41,889 bases of DNA from Candidatus Dormiibacterota bacterium (GCA_003151935.1 PLYZ01000010.1:26158-68046); one strand, 5' to 3'; positions 24,677 through 32,908 are shown, numbered from the stretch's first letter. Translations and numbers: made by a program. The notes: generated by a model not told the origin, from the letters alone.

Positions 24677-25501
24677 CTACGTCTTCTGCGGCTCCCAGAT
24701 GTGCACCTCCTCAGCCGCGATCGCCTCTCCAAACAGATTCGCCGCGATCTCGTCGAAGTGCTGCGGGAAGTCTGTGACCAGCACCTCGTGGCGCGGCCTG
24801 CGGTCCGTTGCTCGCAATCGCGAGTGCTCCAGGTGCCGCTCGACCTTGAATGCAGTCGTCGTGGCCGAGTCGATGAGCTCGAAGCTTCCCGGGTAGACAC
24901 GGTTGATCGCCGGTTTCAGCAGCGGGTAGTGCGTGCACCCGAGAACCAGAGTGTCGGCACCGAGGTGGACGATGTCGGCCAGGTTGTCGCGCAGGACTCG
25001 CTCCGCCCTGGTCGAGTCGGCCTCACCTGCCTCGACGATCTCAACGAGCTCCGGGCATGCCTTCTGGTACACGCCCACCATCGGATCGATCTCCTTGATC
25101 GCGTGCAGGTATTCCTGGCTGCGCATGGTGCCTTCGGTGGAGATGACGCCGATGCGGTTGTTCTTGGTCGCCTCGACCGCAGCCTGCGCACCGGGACTGA
25201 TCACTCCGATGATCGGCAGCTCGAACAGCTCGCGTGCCTGGTTGAGAGCTGCTGCCGTGGCCGTGTTGCACGCGATGACGACGAGCTTCACGTCGCGCGA
25301 TTCGAGGTAGCGGATGATGTCGATGGCAAAGCCCCGCACTTCGTCCTGGTAGCGGGGGCCATACGGGAAGTGCAGCAGGTCGGCGACGTAGATCGTCGGC
25401 TCGAGCGGAAGTCGCTCACGGATTTCCTTGAGCACCGTGAGCCCGCCCACTCCAGAGTCGAAGATGCCGATCGGGCGCTGGTCCCCCACCGATCGGTTCA
25501 A
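24677..25501 (-). CDS. murI: Glutamate racemase
   Basis: A cofactor-independent racemase that makes D-glutamate for peptidoglycan. The 274 residues are typical. The N-terminus IGIFDSGVGGLTVLKEI is the family signature. The two catalytic cysteines lie in VVIACNTATAAAL (Cys78) and LVLGCTHYPLL (about residue 188). The TTG start overlaps the TGA of the response-regulator gene by four bases; a GTG four codons on is an alternative. It is part of the run with polyprenyl synthase and hemD. Confidence 0.95.
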   Translation of the reverse strand: MNRSVGDQRPIGIFDSGVGGLTVLKEIRERLPLEPTIYVADLLHFPYGPRYQDEVRGFAIDIIRYLESRDVKLVVIACNTATAAALNQARELFELPIIGVISPGAQAAVEATKNNRIGVISTEGTMRSQEYLHAIKEIDPMVGVYQKACPELVEIVEAGEADSTRAERVLRDNLADIVHLGADTLVLGCTHYPLLKPAINRVYPGSFELIDSATTTAFKVERHLEHSRLRATDRRPRHEVLVTDFPQHFDEIAANLFGEAIAAEEVHIWEPQKT

Positions 25502-26181
25502 ACGGATTTCACCGACAGACGGTAACCCAGCCCTGGAACGGCTTCCAGGCTCACGCCCGAGTCCGAGTGATCGAAAAGCTTGCGGCGCAGGCGCTGCACG
25601 TGAGGGTCGACCGAGTGGTCATCCAGGTCATGCGGATACCCCCACACCTTGTCTCGAAGCTGGGCGCGCGTGAGCACGCGCTCCGGGTTCGCCGCCAGAA
25701 CGGCAAGCAGGTTGAACTCGGTCATCGTGAGGACGATCTCCTCGTCGGCGATCTTCACCCTGCGGGCGGCGTTGTCGATCTGGAGCGCGCCGATGCTGAG
25801 CACACCCTCGCGCCCTCCTCCGGCCTCGGCCAGCGCCGACCGCCTTAGGTGAGCGTTGATCCGCGCGGCCAGGATCCGCGAGTCGAACGGCTTGGTGATG
25901 TAGTCGTCGGCGCCGATCTCGAGGCCGACCACCTCGTCCATCTTGGTGCTGCGGCCGGTCAACATGACCATCGGGCTGAGAAGGCCCTGGCGGCGGAGCT
26001 CGCGGATGACCTCCGTGCCGCTGATGTCCGGCAGCACCCAGTCGACCAGCACCAGGTCGGGTTGGCTGCCGGTCGCCAGCTCGATCGCCTGGGCACCCGT
26101 CCCGGCTTCGAGCACGTCATGGCCCTGGAGCCGGCAAACCTCTGCGACGAGCTTGCGGATCGGAGCGTCGTCCTCGATCAC
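25498..26181 (-). CDS. OmpR/PhoB-family response regulator (start uncertain)
   Basis: A two-component DNA-binding regulator. The receiver domain has the acidic pair EDD near the start, the phosphoacceptor in VLVDWVLPD (Asp47), the switch Thr in VMLTGRS and the conserved Lys in ITKPFD. The C-terminal winged helix (LTMTEFNLLAVLAANPERVLTRAQL to GLGYRLSVK) is OmpR-type. The GTG at 26181 cuts into the first beta-strand: the codons before it read RRILV in frame. The true start is probably upstream, possibly the CTG at 26220, which overlaps the stop of the DUF4177-like gene. No histidine kinase gene is adjacent, so it is an orphan here. Confidence 0.9.
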   Translation of the reverse strand: MIEDDAPIRKLVAEVCRLQGHDVLEAGTGAQAIELATGSQPDLVLVDWVLPDISGTEVIRELRRQGLLSPMVMLTGRSTKMDEVVGLEIGADDYITKPFDSRILAARINAHLRRSALAEAGGGREGVLSIGALQIDNAARRVKIADEEIVLTMTEFNLLAVLAANPERVLTRAQLRDKVWGYPHDLDDHSVDPHVQRLRRKLFDHSDSGVSLEAVPGLGYRLSVKSV

Positions 26182-26216
26182 CAGGATGCGCCGCCTGCGT
26201 CGAGCGGGCGCTGTGG

Positions 26217-26549
26217 TCAGTTTTGCTTTGGAGGCGCGAAACCCACCCGCCGCGACTCACGCAATGAGCGCTTGGGTCTCCGCATCAGGAGCACGCGCTT
26301 CTCCCCTCCGTCGATGACGTCGGTGAGGTCCCACCCATCCGCGCCGGCCTCCTTCAGGAGTTTGACCAACGTGACCCCATCGACCAGCTGAGCTACGGTC
26401 AGAACCTGTGTCGAGAACTCCCACTCGCGTACAGGAAGGCCCACCGAGGGCACCATGTGGGCGGCCATCGCCGCGCCGTCGCCCGGCGCATTCGGCTGAT
26501 CGGGCTCGTCAGGTTCCTCGTCGGGGTCTTCTTCAGATCGGAGGTCCAT
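26217..26549 (-). CDS. DUF4177-like small protein
   Basis: A 110-residue protein with an acidic, proline-rich N-terminal 30 residues followed by a small alpha/beta domain. The pattern REWEFSTQVLTVAQL, then LLKEAGADGWDLTDVIDGG, then KRVLLMRRP matches the DUF4177 family (W-E-Y strand, L-N-x-x-G-x-x-G-W-E-L helix, then an L-K-R-P strand). No function is known for the family. The ATG lies 25 bases downstream of the short tRNA. Its stop abuts the response-regulator frame, suggesting cotranscription. Confidence 0.75.
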   Translation of the reverse strand: MDLRSEEDPDEEPDEPDQPNAPGDGAAMAAHMVPSVGLPVREWEFSTQVLTVAQLVDGVTLVKLLKEAGADGWDLTDVIDGGEKRVLLMRRPKRSLRESRRVGFAPPKQN

Positions 26550-26573
26550 TTCCAGTCGATTGTAGGAGCCGAA

Positions 26574-26646
26574 TACCCCCGGCGGGGGTCGAACCCGCGC
26601 TGGACCGGGTTTAAGCCGGCTGCCTCTGCCATTGGGCTACGGGGGC
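26574..26646 (-). tRNA. Unusual tRNA with UAA anticodon and short variable arm
   Basis: A 73-nt cloverleaf: acceptor GCCCCCG/CGGGGGT, D-region GCCCAATGGCAGAGGC, anticodon arm GCCGG-CTTAAAC-CCGGT (anticodon TAA, plus-strand bases 26611-26613), variable loop of only five bases, and T-arm GCGGG-TTCGACC-CCCGC. A UAA anticodon would read the leucine codon UUA, yet tRNA-Leu normally has a long variable arm. The D-stem has three good pairs plus a C-A mismatch, and CCA is not encoded (TTC follows the discriminator A). It is therefore a tRNA-like gene whose amino acid identity is doubtful. Confidence 0.8.
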
Positions 26647-26672
26647 AAAACCAATTCTGGCCTGCCCGCCCC

Positions 26673-27533
26673 TTACTTCGGGTATTCGAAGAACCCCTGG
26701 CCCGATTTCCGGCCTAGATGACCGGCTTCGACGAGCTTCCGGAGCACCTCGGGCGCGTCCCCGCCTTCGCCCTGGCGCTGGCGATCCTTCATCGCCCCAT
26801 AGAAGATGTCGAGGCCGCTGAAGTCGAGCAGGTGAAATGGACCCATAGGCCAGTTAAGGCCTTTCTGAACCGCGATGTCGATGTCCTCGGCGCTCGCGTA
26901 GCCGCCTTCCAGCAGGCGCATCGCCTCCTCGGAGGCCGCGAACAGGATGCGGTTGACGATGAAGCCCCAGATCTCCTTCTGAAGAAGCACGGGAGTGCGA
27001 TCGATGCTGCGCACAAACTCCATGGCGGCCTCAACGGTTGCGTCAGAGGTTTTTGGACCCCTGACGACCTCGCACAGCTGCATCACGGTGACCGGGTGGA
27101 AGAAATGCGTGTTGCAGCACTGCTCGGCACGTCCGGTGAATCCGGCCAGCCGGCTGATCGCGATCGTGCTCGAGTTGCTGGCGAGAATTGCATCCTTTCG
27201 CGCGTCCTTGCCAAGGGTCTCGAACACGCTCTTTTTGGCCTCGAAGTCCTCGATCACCGCCTCGATCACCAGATCGGCCGTGCCCGCCACCGAGGCGAGA
27301 TCGTTCGAATCCTGGATTCGGGCGAGCGCGTCGTCCGCCGCGGCCCCGCTGAGGCGCCCTTTCTCGACCGAGCGGTCGAGCAGCCGGCGATTCTGTGTCC
27401 GCGCGCGCTCGAGCTGGCCCGGAGCGGAATCGACAAGGGTCACCTCGTAGCGGCCGGACAGCGCGGTCTGCAGGGCGATCTGCGAACCCATGGTCCCGGC
27501 GCCGACGACCAGCACACGCTTCAATTCATGCAT
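26673..27533 (-). CDS. 3-hydroxyacyl-CoA dehydrogenase
   Basis: A dehydrogenase of about 286 residues that oxidises L-3-hydroxyacyl-CoA (or 3-hydroxybutyryl-CoA) with NAD+. The Rossmann motif RVLVVGAGTMGSQIALQTA opens the protein, followed by LVIEAVIEDFEAKKSVF, LASNSSTIAIS (catalytic Ser region), NTHFFHPVTVMQLCEVV with the catalytic His, and a C-terminal helical domain with GFIVNRILFAASEEAMRLLE and GPFHLLDFSGLD. I start it at the ATG at 27533, right before the Rossmann strand. An ATG at 27545, four codons earlier, overlaps the divergent gene's ATG. It may act in fatty-acid or butyrate-type metabolism. Confidence 0.93.
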   Translation of the reverse strand: MHELKRVLVVGAGTMGSQIALQTALSGRYEVTLVDSAPGQLERARTQNRRLLDRSVEKGRLSGAAADDALARIQDSNDLASVAGTADLVIEAVIEDFEAKKSVFETLGKDARKDAILASNSSTIAISRLAGFTGRAEQCCNTHFFHPVTVMQLCEVVRGPKTSDATVEAAMEFVRSIDRTPVLLQKEIWGFIVNRILFAASEEAMRLLEGGYASAEDIDIAVQKGLNWPMGPFHLLDFSGLDIFYGAMKDRQRQGEGGDAPEVLRKLVEAGHLGRKSGQGFFEYPK

Positions 27534-27543
27534 GCGGGTGAGC

Positions 27544-27843
27544 ATGAAGCAATTCGAAGCGGCGGCGCAGGCGGCCGTCGATTCGATCCCTGACGAATTC
27601 AGGCCCTATCTGGAGAACACCGTGTTCATCATCGAGGAGAGCTCGCGCGAGGGCCTGATGGGGCTGTATGAGGGCGCGACCGCTCTCTCCTACCTCGGCA
27701 TGCCCGAGCGGATCACGCTCTACAAGCGCGCGCACGAGCAGGCATCCGGCTCGATCGATGAGCTCGTAGAGGAGGTCCGGCGCACGATCCTGCACGAGGT
27801 CGGCCATCACTTCGGCATGGACGAAGACGACCTGCCCTATTAG
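27544..27843 (+). CDS. Zincin-like mini-metallopeptidase (PF06262 family)
   Basis: A 99-residue protein ending in TILHEVGHHFGMDEDDLPY. This is the H-E-x-x-H zinc site with the extra HFG and the downstream E-D-D-L, typical of the minimal zincin family PF06262. The upstream part has IPDEFRPYLENTVFIIEE and LGLYEG-type strands. Family members are single-domain and often lie in housekeeping loci; their substrates are unknown. I start it at the ATG at 27544, since the upstream in-frame region is the divergent gene's N-terminus. It meets the flavin reductase gene tail to tail with a four-base overlap. Confidence 0.88.
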   Translation: MKQFEAAAQAAVDSIPDEFRPYLENTVFIIEESSREGLMGLYEGATALSYLGMPERITLYKRAHEQASGSIDELVEEVRRTILHEVGHHFGMDEDDLPY

Positions 27844-28322
27844 CGGAGGGTCCAGAAGGCTCGATCCCACAGGATGAGCGGGTCGCCTGAACCGGTGCTC
27901 GCGGCGGTCACCTCGCCGACGCAGACGTCGTGGTCTCCAGCCGGGCGGATCTCGATCAGCCGGCACTCGAGCCAGGCGGCGCAGCCCTCGATCAGCGGGA
28001 TGCCGTTGGCTCCCAGGCGATGAGGTACGCCCTCCCATGTGGCGTCGATCGCCGGTGCGCGGCCGGCGAACCTGTCGGCGATGAATTCCTGGGAACGGGT
28101 CAGCACGCTGACGTTGAAAGCTTTTCCTTCCACCACCGCCGCGCGCGTGGCCGCCTCACGCTCGAGTCCGACCAGAACCATAGGTGGCTCAACCGAGATG
28201 GAGACGAGGCTGCTTGCGGTCAGCCCGCGATAGCCGTTCTCGGTTCGCGCGCTGATGACGACAACCCCGGCCGGCACCCGCGCCATCACGTCGCGAAAGT
28301 CGTCGTCTGGCACCAGCTCCAC
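27840..28322 (-). CDS. Flavin reductase-like FMN-binding protein
   Basis: A 160-residue split-barrel flavoprotein of the flavin reductase / HpaC-like family. The pattern is DVMARVPAGVVVISART, then GLTASSLVSISVEPPMVLVGL, then FNVSVLTRSQEFIADRFAG (family signature), IEGCAAWLECRLIEIRPAGDHDVCVGEV and a C-terminal LILWDRAFWTL. Such proteins supply reduced flavin to monooxygenases or act as stand-alone oxidoreductases. No monooxygenase partner is adjacent. The start is GTG. Confidence 0.9.
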   Translation of the reverse strand: MELVPDDDFRDVMARVPAGVVVISARTENGYRGLTASSLVSISVEPPMVLVGLEREAATRAAVVEGKAFNVSVLTRSQEFIADRFAGRAPAIDATWEGVPHRLGANGIPLIEGCAAWLECRLIEIRPAGDHDVCVGEVTAASTGSGDPLILWDRAFWTLR

Positions 28323-28373
28323 AGCCTAACCGCGAGCCGGGCGGCCCAAGCGGCGAAGGTAGAATCGACTCGC

Positions 28374-28447
28374 GGCGACGTAGCCAAGTGGCAAGGCAGA
28401 GGTCTGCAAAACCTCCATCCCCAGTTCGATTCTGGGCGTCGCCTCCA
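28374..28447 (+). tRNA. tRNA-Cys (GCA), CCA encoded
   Basis: The acceptor GGCGACG/CGTCGCC, anticodon arm GAGGT-CTGCAAA-ACCTC (anticodon GCA) and T-arm CCCAG-TTCGATT-CTGGG form a normal cloverleaf, with CCA at 28445-28447. Confidence 0.96.
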
Positions 28448-28470
28448 ATCACCCTCCAGGCAGGGTCGGG

Positions 28471-28770
28471 CTAGTGGGACCCTCCGGACACAACCCGTGG
28501 CGGGCTGCCGCCGCCCTGCTGGAATGATCCATCCGCGGGCGGCTGGAGCTGCCCGTCGTCGGTGAAGGTGCTGGCGGAGCTGTTGGAGGTATCGGAGCTC
28601 GGATTTGTGTTCGCGGTGTTCTGACTCTGCCCCGGGAGCGTGACAGCCGCAATCACCGAAAACACCACCACCAGGCCGGAGGCCCACATGAAGCAATTCC
28701 AGGTAAGGTCGCGCAGCTTCTGCATCGCCCGGTCGCGCTGCTCCATGGCTTCGAACGGTGGCTGGACCAT
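28471..28770 (-). CDS. Hypothetical small single-pass membrane protein
   Basis: A 99-residue protein: a charged N-terminus (MEQRDRAMQKLRDLTWN), one membrane helix (CFMWASGLVVVFSVIAAVTL), and a low-complexity Asn/Ser/Thr/Gly/Gln tail predicted to be disordered outside the membrane. The layout looks like a real bacterial small membrane protein, but I recognise no family. The start may be the ATG at 28770 or at 28746. It is divergent from the lipoate operon and could be an envelope component of unknown role. Confidence 0.6.
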   Translation of the reverse strand: MVQPPFEAMEQRDRAMQKLRDLTWNCFMWASGLVVVFSVIAAVTLPGQSQNTANTNPSSDTSNSSASTFTDDGQLQPPADGSFQQGGGSPPRVVSGGSH

Positions 28771-28925
28771 TGAATTGAAGCGAAACTACCACGACACCCT
28801 TGGAATCGGCTTGGAAACGCGCTTATCCCGGATTTGGGTTGCCCTCGGTTAAACTCGATTCAAGGCGCGCTCGAAGCTAACCGGGGCGCCGCCTCCACCC
28901 GATATTTGCGCGAGGAGTAGCCGGG

Positions 28926-30215
28926 ATGGGCTTGGCCCAGATCAAGATGCCGCAGCTCGGCGAATCGGTCACCGAGGGCACGGTCGACAAATGGCTGAAG
29001 CATGAGGGCGACTTCGTCAAGCGCGACGAGCCGCTGGTCGAGGTGGTGACGGACAAGGTCAACGCCGAGATCCCGTCGCCCTTCGAAGGCAAGCTGGTCA
29101 AGATCTCGGCCACCGAAGGCGAGACCGTGCGTGTGGGAGCCGTGATCGCCCAGATCGAGGTCGCCGGCGCAGGCACCCCCGCTGCCGCGGCGCCTCCCGC
29201 AGGCCCGGCGCGCCAGGCCGGCGTGGCGCACACCGAGGTCCCGCCCGAACCCAAGGTCGGCCCGGCTCCAGGGCCGGCTGCCGGGGCCGCGGGTGGCGAC
29301 GGTGCCGGGGATCGGGCGCGCCTCTCCCCCGCCGTGCGCAAGCTGGCGGCCGAGCACGGGATCGACGCCGCGTCGCTGCGAGGCTCGGGTATGGGCGGCC
29401 GGGTCACCCGCGACGACGTCCTCGCGGCTGTCGGATCGGGCCAGGCCGCGGCCCAGGCTGCTCCCGCGCCCGCCGCTCCGGCCCAGGCAACGCCGATACC
29501 GGCGCGCGTGGATGGCGCGCGCGAGGAGCTCATGAAGCTCAGCGTGATGCGCCGCTCGATTGCCGAGCACATGGTGCGCAGCCTCGCGACGTCACCCCAC
29601 GCGTGGACTCTGCAGGAGATCGACGTCACCAACCTCGTCCGCTACCGCGACGCCGAGAAGGAGAGCTTCAAGGCGCGACACGGCGCCGCGCTGACCTACC
29701 TGCCTTTCGTGGTGCAGGTCGTCTGCGAGGTCATCAAGGAGTACCCATGGCTGAACTCCACGTGGACTGACGAAGGGGTCGTCCTGAAGCACTACATCAA
29801 CATGGGCATCGCCGTCTCGATCCCGGACGGCCTGATCGTGCCGGTGGTGAAGGACGCGGACCAGCGCGGCTTCAGCGACCTGGTGCGCACGCTCAAAGAC
29901 CTGATCGAGCGCGCACGGAACAAGCACCTCAAGCCGGAGGACGTGCAGGGCGGCACCTTCACCCTCAACAACACCGGCGCAACCGGGTCGGTCGCGAGCC
30001 AGCCGATCATCAATCAGCCCCAGGCGGCGATCCTGACCACCGAGTCGATCGTCAAGCGACCGGTCGTCGTCAACGACGGGATTGCGGTCCGCCAGATCAT
30101 GAACATCTGCCTCAGCTTCGACCATCGCATCGTCGACGGGATGATGGCGGGACAGTTCCTCGGAGCGATCAAGAAGCGGCTCGAAGAATGGACGCCCGGT
30201 AGCATCCGCCTGTGA
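28926..30215 (+). CDS. 2-oxoacid dehydrogenase E2 (dihydrolipoyl acyltransferase)
   Basis: The core enzyme of a pyruvate, 2-oxoglutarate or branched-chain 2-oxoacid dehydrogenase complex. The lipoyl domain (1-80) carries the lipoylated lysine in VVTDKVNAE (Lys44). An Ala/Pro-rich linker leads to the E3/E1-binding domain ([14 protein letters not shown] to RDDVLAAV, about 136-172). After a second linker comes the catalytic acyltransferase domain, ending in [17 protein letters not shown] with the catalytic His and Asp. A single lipoyl domain and the TDKVNAE sequence suggest a branched-chain or 2-oxoglutarate type. AGGAG precedes the ATG. Its stop overlaps the lipA start (GTGA); E1 and E3 genes are absent from the window. 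Confidence 0.93.
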   Translation: MGLAQIKMPQLGESVTEGTVDKWLKHEGDFVKRDEPLVEVVTDKVNAEIPSPFEGKLVKISATEGETVRVGAVIAQIEVAGAGTPAAAAPPAGPARQAGVAHTEVPPEPKVGPAPGPAAGAAGGDGAGDRARLSPAVRKLAAEHGIDAASLRGSGMGGRVTRDDVLAAVGSGQAAAQAAPAPAAPAQATPIPARVDGAREELMKLSVMRRSIAEHMVRSLATSPHAWTLQEIDVTNLVRYRDAEKESFKARHGAALTYLPFVVQVVCEVIKEYPWLNSTWTDEGVVLKHYINMGIAVSIPDGLIVPVVKDADQRGFSDLVRTLKDLIERARNKHLKPEDVQGGTFTLNNTGATGSVASQPIINQPQAAILTTESIVKRPVVVNDGIAVRQIMNICLSFDHRIVDGMMAGQFLGAIKKRLEEWTPGSIRL

Positions 30216-31105
30216 GCGCCACGCAGCCGCTGAAACCCGCGCCAATCCCCGAATGGATTCGCGTCCGGGTCACCGAGGGCGACAACTTCAAAGATCTGAA
30301 GCAGATGGTGCGCAGCGGTCGGCTGCACACGGTGTGCGAAGAGGCAAGGTGCCCCAACATCTTCGATTGCTGGAACCGCCGGACGGCCACCTTCATGATC
30401 CTCGGCGACGTGTGCACCCGCGCGTGCCGGTTCTGCGCGGTGACATCGGGCAGGCCCACCGAGCTCGACCTCGGCGAGCCGCTGCGCGTGGCCGAATCGG
30501 TCGCCGAACTGGGCCTTAAGCACGCCGTCATCACCTCAGTCGACCGCGACGACCTGAAGGACGGCGGCGCCGGCATCTTCGCGCGCACGATTCGCGCCAT
30601 CCGCCGCCGCAGCCCGGGGACGACGATCGAAGTCCTGACGCCTGACTTTCAGGGTGACCTCGAGTCGGTGCGGACCGTCGTCGACGCCGGGCCCGACATT
30701 TTCAACCACAACACGGAGACCGTGCCGCGGCTCTACTCCCGAATCAGGCCCAAGGCTGTTTACGCCAGCAGCCTGGCCCTCCTGCGGCATGTGAAATCGC
30801 TCGCGCCGCACATGGTCACCAAATCAGGCCTGATGGTCGGTCTCGGCGAAAACGAGGACGAGCTGCTGGACGTTTTCCTCAACATGCGAGCGCATAACAT
30901 CGACGTGCTGACCGTGGGCCAGTACCTGCGCCCGTCGAAACAGCACGCGGAGGTTGTCCGTTACTACCGACCCGAAGAGTTCGCGCGCCTCAAGGAGAAG
31001 GCGCTCGAGATGGGATTCGGTCACGTCGAAGCCGGGCCGCTCGTCCGCTCCTCATACCATGCCGATGAACAAGTCCCGGTCCGTACGAGCCTGCTGGCTG
31101 GGTAG
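30212..31105 (+). CDS. lipA: Lipoyl synthase
   Basis: A radical-SAM enzyme inserting two sulfurs into protein-bound octanoyl groups. The auxiliary cluster is bound by C-x4-C-x5-C (Cys42, Cys47, Cys53 in [14 protein letters not shown]), the radical-SAM cluster by C-x3-C-x2-C (Cys68, Cys72, Cys75 in CTRACRFC), and the C-terminal RSSYHA motif provides the serine ligand. The 297-residue length is normal. The start is GTG, overlapping the E2 stop by four bases. Its product, lipoyl-E2, is the protein encoded just upstream. Confidence 0.97.
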   Translation: MSATQPLKPAPIPEWIRVRVTEGDNFKDLKQMVRSGRLHTVCEEARCPNIFDCWNRRTATFMILGDVCTRACRFCAVTSGRPTELDLGEPLRVAESVAELGLKHAVITSVDRDDLKDGGAGIFARTIRAIRRRSPGTTIEVLTPDFQGDLESVRTVVDAGPDIFNHNTETVPRLYSRIRPKAVYASSLALLRHVKSLAPHMVTKSGLMVGLGENEDELLDVFLNMRAHNIDVLTVGQYLRPSKQHAEVVRYYRPEEFARLKEKALEMGFGHVEAGPLVRSSYHADEQVPVRTSLLAG

Positions 31106-31760
31106 GACTCCCTACCGGGAGGCCTGGGACCTGCAGGCGGAGCTCGTCGCCGCGCTGCGCGACGGTCATGCGCCCGACACGTTGCTCCTGCTCGAGCATC
31201 CGCACGTTTTCACCATGGGCAAGGCCGCGACGGCCGATCACCTGCTGTGGGACGACGCCGAGCGCGCTCGACGCGATGTGGACGTCGTCTGGTCGGACCG
31301 CGGAGGCGAAGCTACATACCACGGCCCTGGACAGTTGGTGGGATACCCGATCCTCGACCTCGCCCAGCTTGGCCTCTCGATTCCGCAGTACCTGGAGAAG
31401 CTCGAGCTGTCAGTGATCGACTACCTGCACGACCTCGGCGTCGACTCCCAGCCTGGCGAGCCCGGTCTCACGGGCGTCTGGTCCCAGGGTGAGAAGGTCG
31501 CGGCCATAGGCATCAAGCTGAACCGGTCGATCGTCAGCCATGGGTTTGCGCTCAACCTGACGACCGATCTCGCCTACTTCGACGGCATCGTCCCGTGCGG
31601 GCACGCCGACCTGCGGCCGACCTCGGTGGAGGCGATCACGCGCAAGCAGGTGGAGACGCAAGCCGCGGCCCGCGCCTACGCAGACCATTTCTCGAGCATT
31701 TTCGATGTCGAGATCGAGTGGGGCTCCGCCCAGAAGGTTCTGCCGAACCTGGCGCGCTGA
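31059..31760 (+). CDS. lipB: Lipoyl(octanoyl) transferase
   Basis: Transfers octanoyl from acyl carrier protein to the lipoyl domains that LipA then sulfurates. The 233 residues include [38 protein letters not shown] (the HGPGQ family motif), [16 protein letters not shown] with the catalytic Lys, and the catalytic Cys in [15 protein letters not shown] choose the ATG at 31059, which puts the first family-like strand at residue 9. The longer frame to 30954 lies wholly inside lipA and is unlikely. It overlaps lipA by 47 bp; an ATG at 31065 is also possible. Confidence 0.95.
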   Translation: MPMNKSRSVRACWLGRTPYREAWDLQAELVAALRDGHAPDTLLLLEHPHVFTMGKAATADHLLWDDAERARRDVDVVWSDRGGEATYHGPGQLVGYPILDLAQLGLSIPQYLEKLELSVIDYLHDLGVDSQPGEPGLTGVWSQGEKVAAIGIKLNRSIVSHGFALNLTTDLAYFDGIVPCGHADLRPTSVEAITRKQVETQAAARAYADHFSSIFDVEIEWGSAQKVLPNLAR

Positions 31761-31766
31761 GATCGG

Positions 31767-32483
31767 ATGGCGCTGTCCATACCGGCGCTGACCGCGTTTC
31801 TCGACTTCGACGTGCCCGATTGGCTGCGCGAGCCGACCTGGTGGCGGCCCCTGACTCACTTCATCAGCGCGTTCGTGCTCGACCACCAGGCCGGCGGCCT
31901 ATTTTTCGTCATCTTCTTTGAAGAGCTTGGAGTGCCACTGCCGGCGCCAGGCGATGTGGCGATCATCTACGGCGGCTACCTCACGACCACCGGCGCAATC
32001 CCGTACCCGCTGGCTTTCGCGGCCGTGGTTTCTGGCGCGGTCCTGGGAAGCGCCTGCAACCTGACCATCAGCCGGCGTTACGGCCGGCCCTTCATCCAGC
32101 GATTTGGGCGATATATCGGCATCACGGACGAACGCATGGTCCGGGCCGAACGGATCTTCAAGCGCTGGGGGCCGTGGGCGATCATCGTCGGCCGGCAGAT
32201 CCCAGGGATGCGGATCGTCCTTTCCGCACTGTCTGGAATACTTGACGTCCCCTACAGGGTATTCATACCGTGCGTTCTGATCTCAGCCTCGATCTGGGCG
32301 GCCGTCTTTCTCGAGATCGGGCGTCGGCTCGGACCTTCAGTGAGAAATCTCTTTTCCCTCTTCCCCGGACAGCTGATCCCCTGGCTGGCTCTGGGTTTGA
32401 TCCTCTTCGCGATCGGGTATCTCGGATATAGACATGGCTTCAAACCGAAAGAGCCTCGAGACGCCGTCAACCAGCCGCAGTGA
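31767..32483 (+). CDS. DedA-family membrane protein
   Basis: A 238-residue integral membrane protein with the DedA/SNARE-associated signature: FFVIFFEELGVPLPAPGDVAIIYGGYL (the E-x-x-x-P-x-P-x-x-x-x-L motif) followed by SACNLTISRRYGRPFIQRFGRY and the conserved RQIPGMRIVLSALSGI loop. These proteins are flippases or proton-linked transporters needed for membrane homeostasis, e.g. undecaprenyl-phosphate recycling. It starts six bases after the lipB stop and is cotranscribed with the lipoate genes. Confidence 0.9.
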   Translation: MALSIPALTAFLDFDVPDWLREPTWWRPLTHFISAFVLDHQAGGLFFVIFFEELGVPLPAPGDVAIIYGGYLTTTGAIPYPLAFAAVVSGAVLGSACNLTISRRYGRPFIQRFGRYIGITDERMVRAERIFKRWGPWAIIVGRQIPGMRIVLSALSGILDVPYRVFIPCVLISASIWAAVFLEIGRRLGPSVRNLFSLFPGQLIPWLALGLILFAIGYLGYRHGFKPKEPRDAVNQPQ

Positions 32484-32766
32484 GCTGGTTCACCTGAACA
32501 GCGTCTCCATGGACGAAGACGACGAGATCCTCCCGGACTTCGAGGCCGAGGTGGATGGGCGCCGGGTCTGGGTGACCGCGGTGCTCGAGCGGACTGCCGT
32601 GGTGGAACCCGCTCCCGGCGAGCCCAAGGTGCTGGTCAACCGTGGCCGCCTGATGGTCAACCCCGACCACCTGCGAGTACGCCACCTGGCGAGCAAGGAA
32701 GCGGCGCGCCGCGGGCGCGAGGCCGCCCGGCAACTGCGTATGCAGGAGCACAGCTCCGCGGCTTAG
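32434..32766 (+). CDS. Small uncharacterised protein A (VDG-LERT family)
   Basis: A protein of up to 110 residues overlapping the end of dedA. Its core, EVDGRRVWVTAVLERTAVVE, then KVLVNRGRLMVNPDHLRVR, is repeated with changes in the next gene. The C-terminus is a basic Ala/Arg-rich helix. I recognise no family. Starts at 32434 (ATG) or 32509 (ATG before DEDDEILPDFEA) are both possible, and no strong Shine-Dalgarno decides. It is the last gene before a strong terminator. Confidence 0.6.
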   Translation: MASNRKSLETPSTSRSELVHLNSVSMDEDDEILPDFEAEVDGRRVWVTAVLERTAVVEPAPGEPKVLVNRGRLMVNPDHLRVRHLASKEAARRGREAARQLRMQEHSSAA

Positions 32767-32836
32767 CGCTCGGTACCGCTCGTTGAACTCGTCCTACGAT
32801 CGGCGCAAACCTTAAGGTCTGGTAAAGTCCCCTCTT

Positions 32837-32859
32837 GCCGAACTTGGTTCGGCTTTTTT
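32837..32859 (+). terminator. Rho-independent terminator of the lipoate operon
   Basis: GCCGAAC (32837-32843), loop TTG, GTTCGGC (32847-32853), then TTTTTT. It ends the E2-lipA-lipB-dedA-small protein A operon. It also lies only 50 bp upstream of small protein B, so it could attenuate that gene. A second small hairpin (GGCGG/CCGCC) follows at about 32867. Confidence 0.9.
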
Positions 32860-32908
32860 CCATTTCGGCGGCTTGAAACCGCCTATCAGGTCTAGGGGTA
32901 GCCAACAT

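Noticed and set aside
26408-26717. Plus-strand frames across the short tRNA
   Set aside because: They cross a tRNA gene and lie antisense to two recognised proteins, with no independent support.
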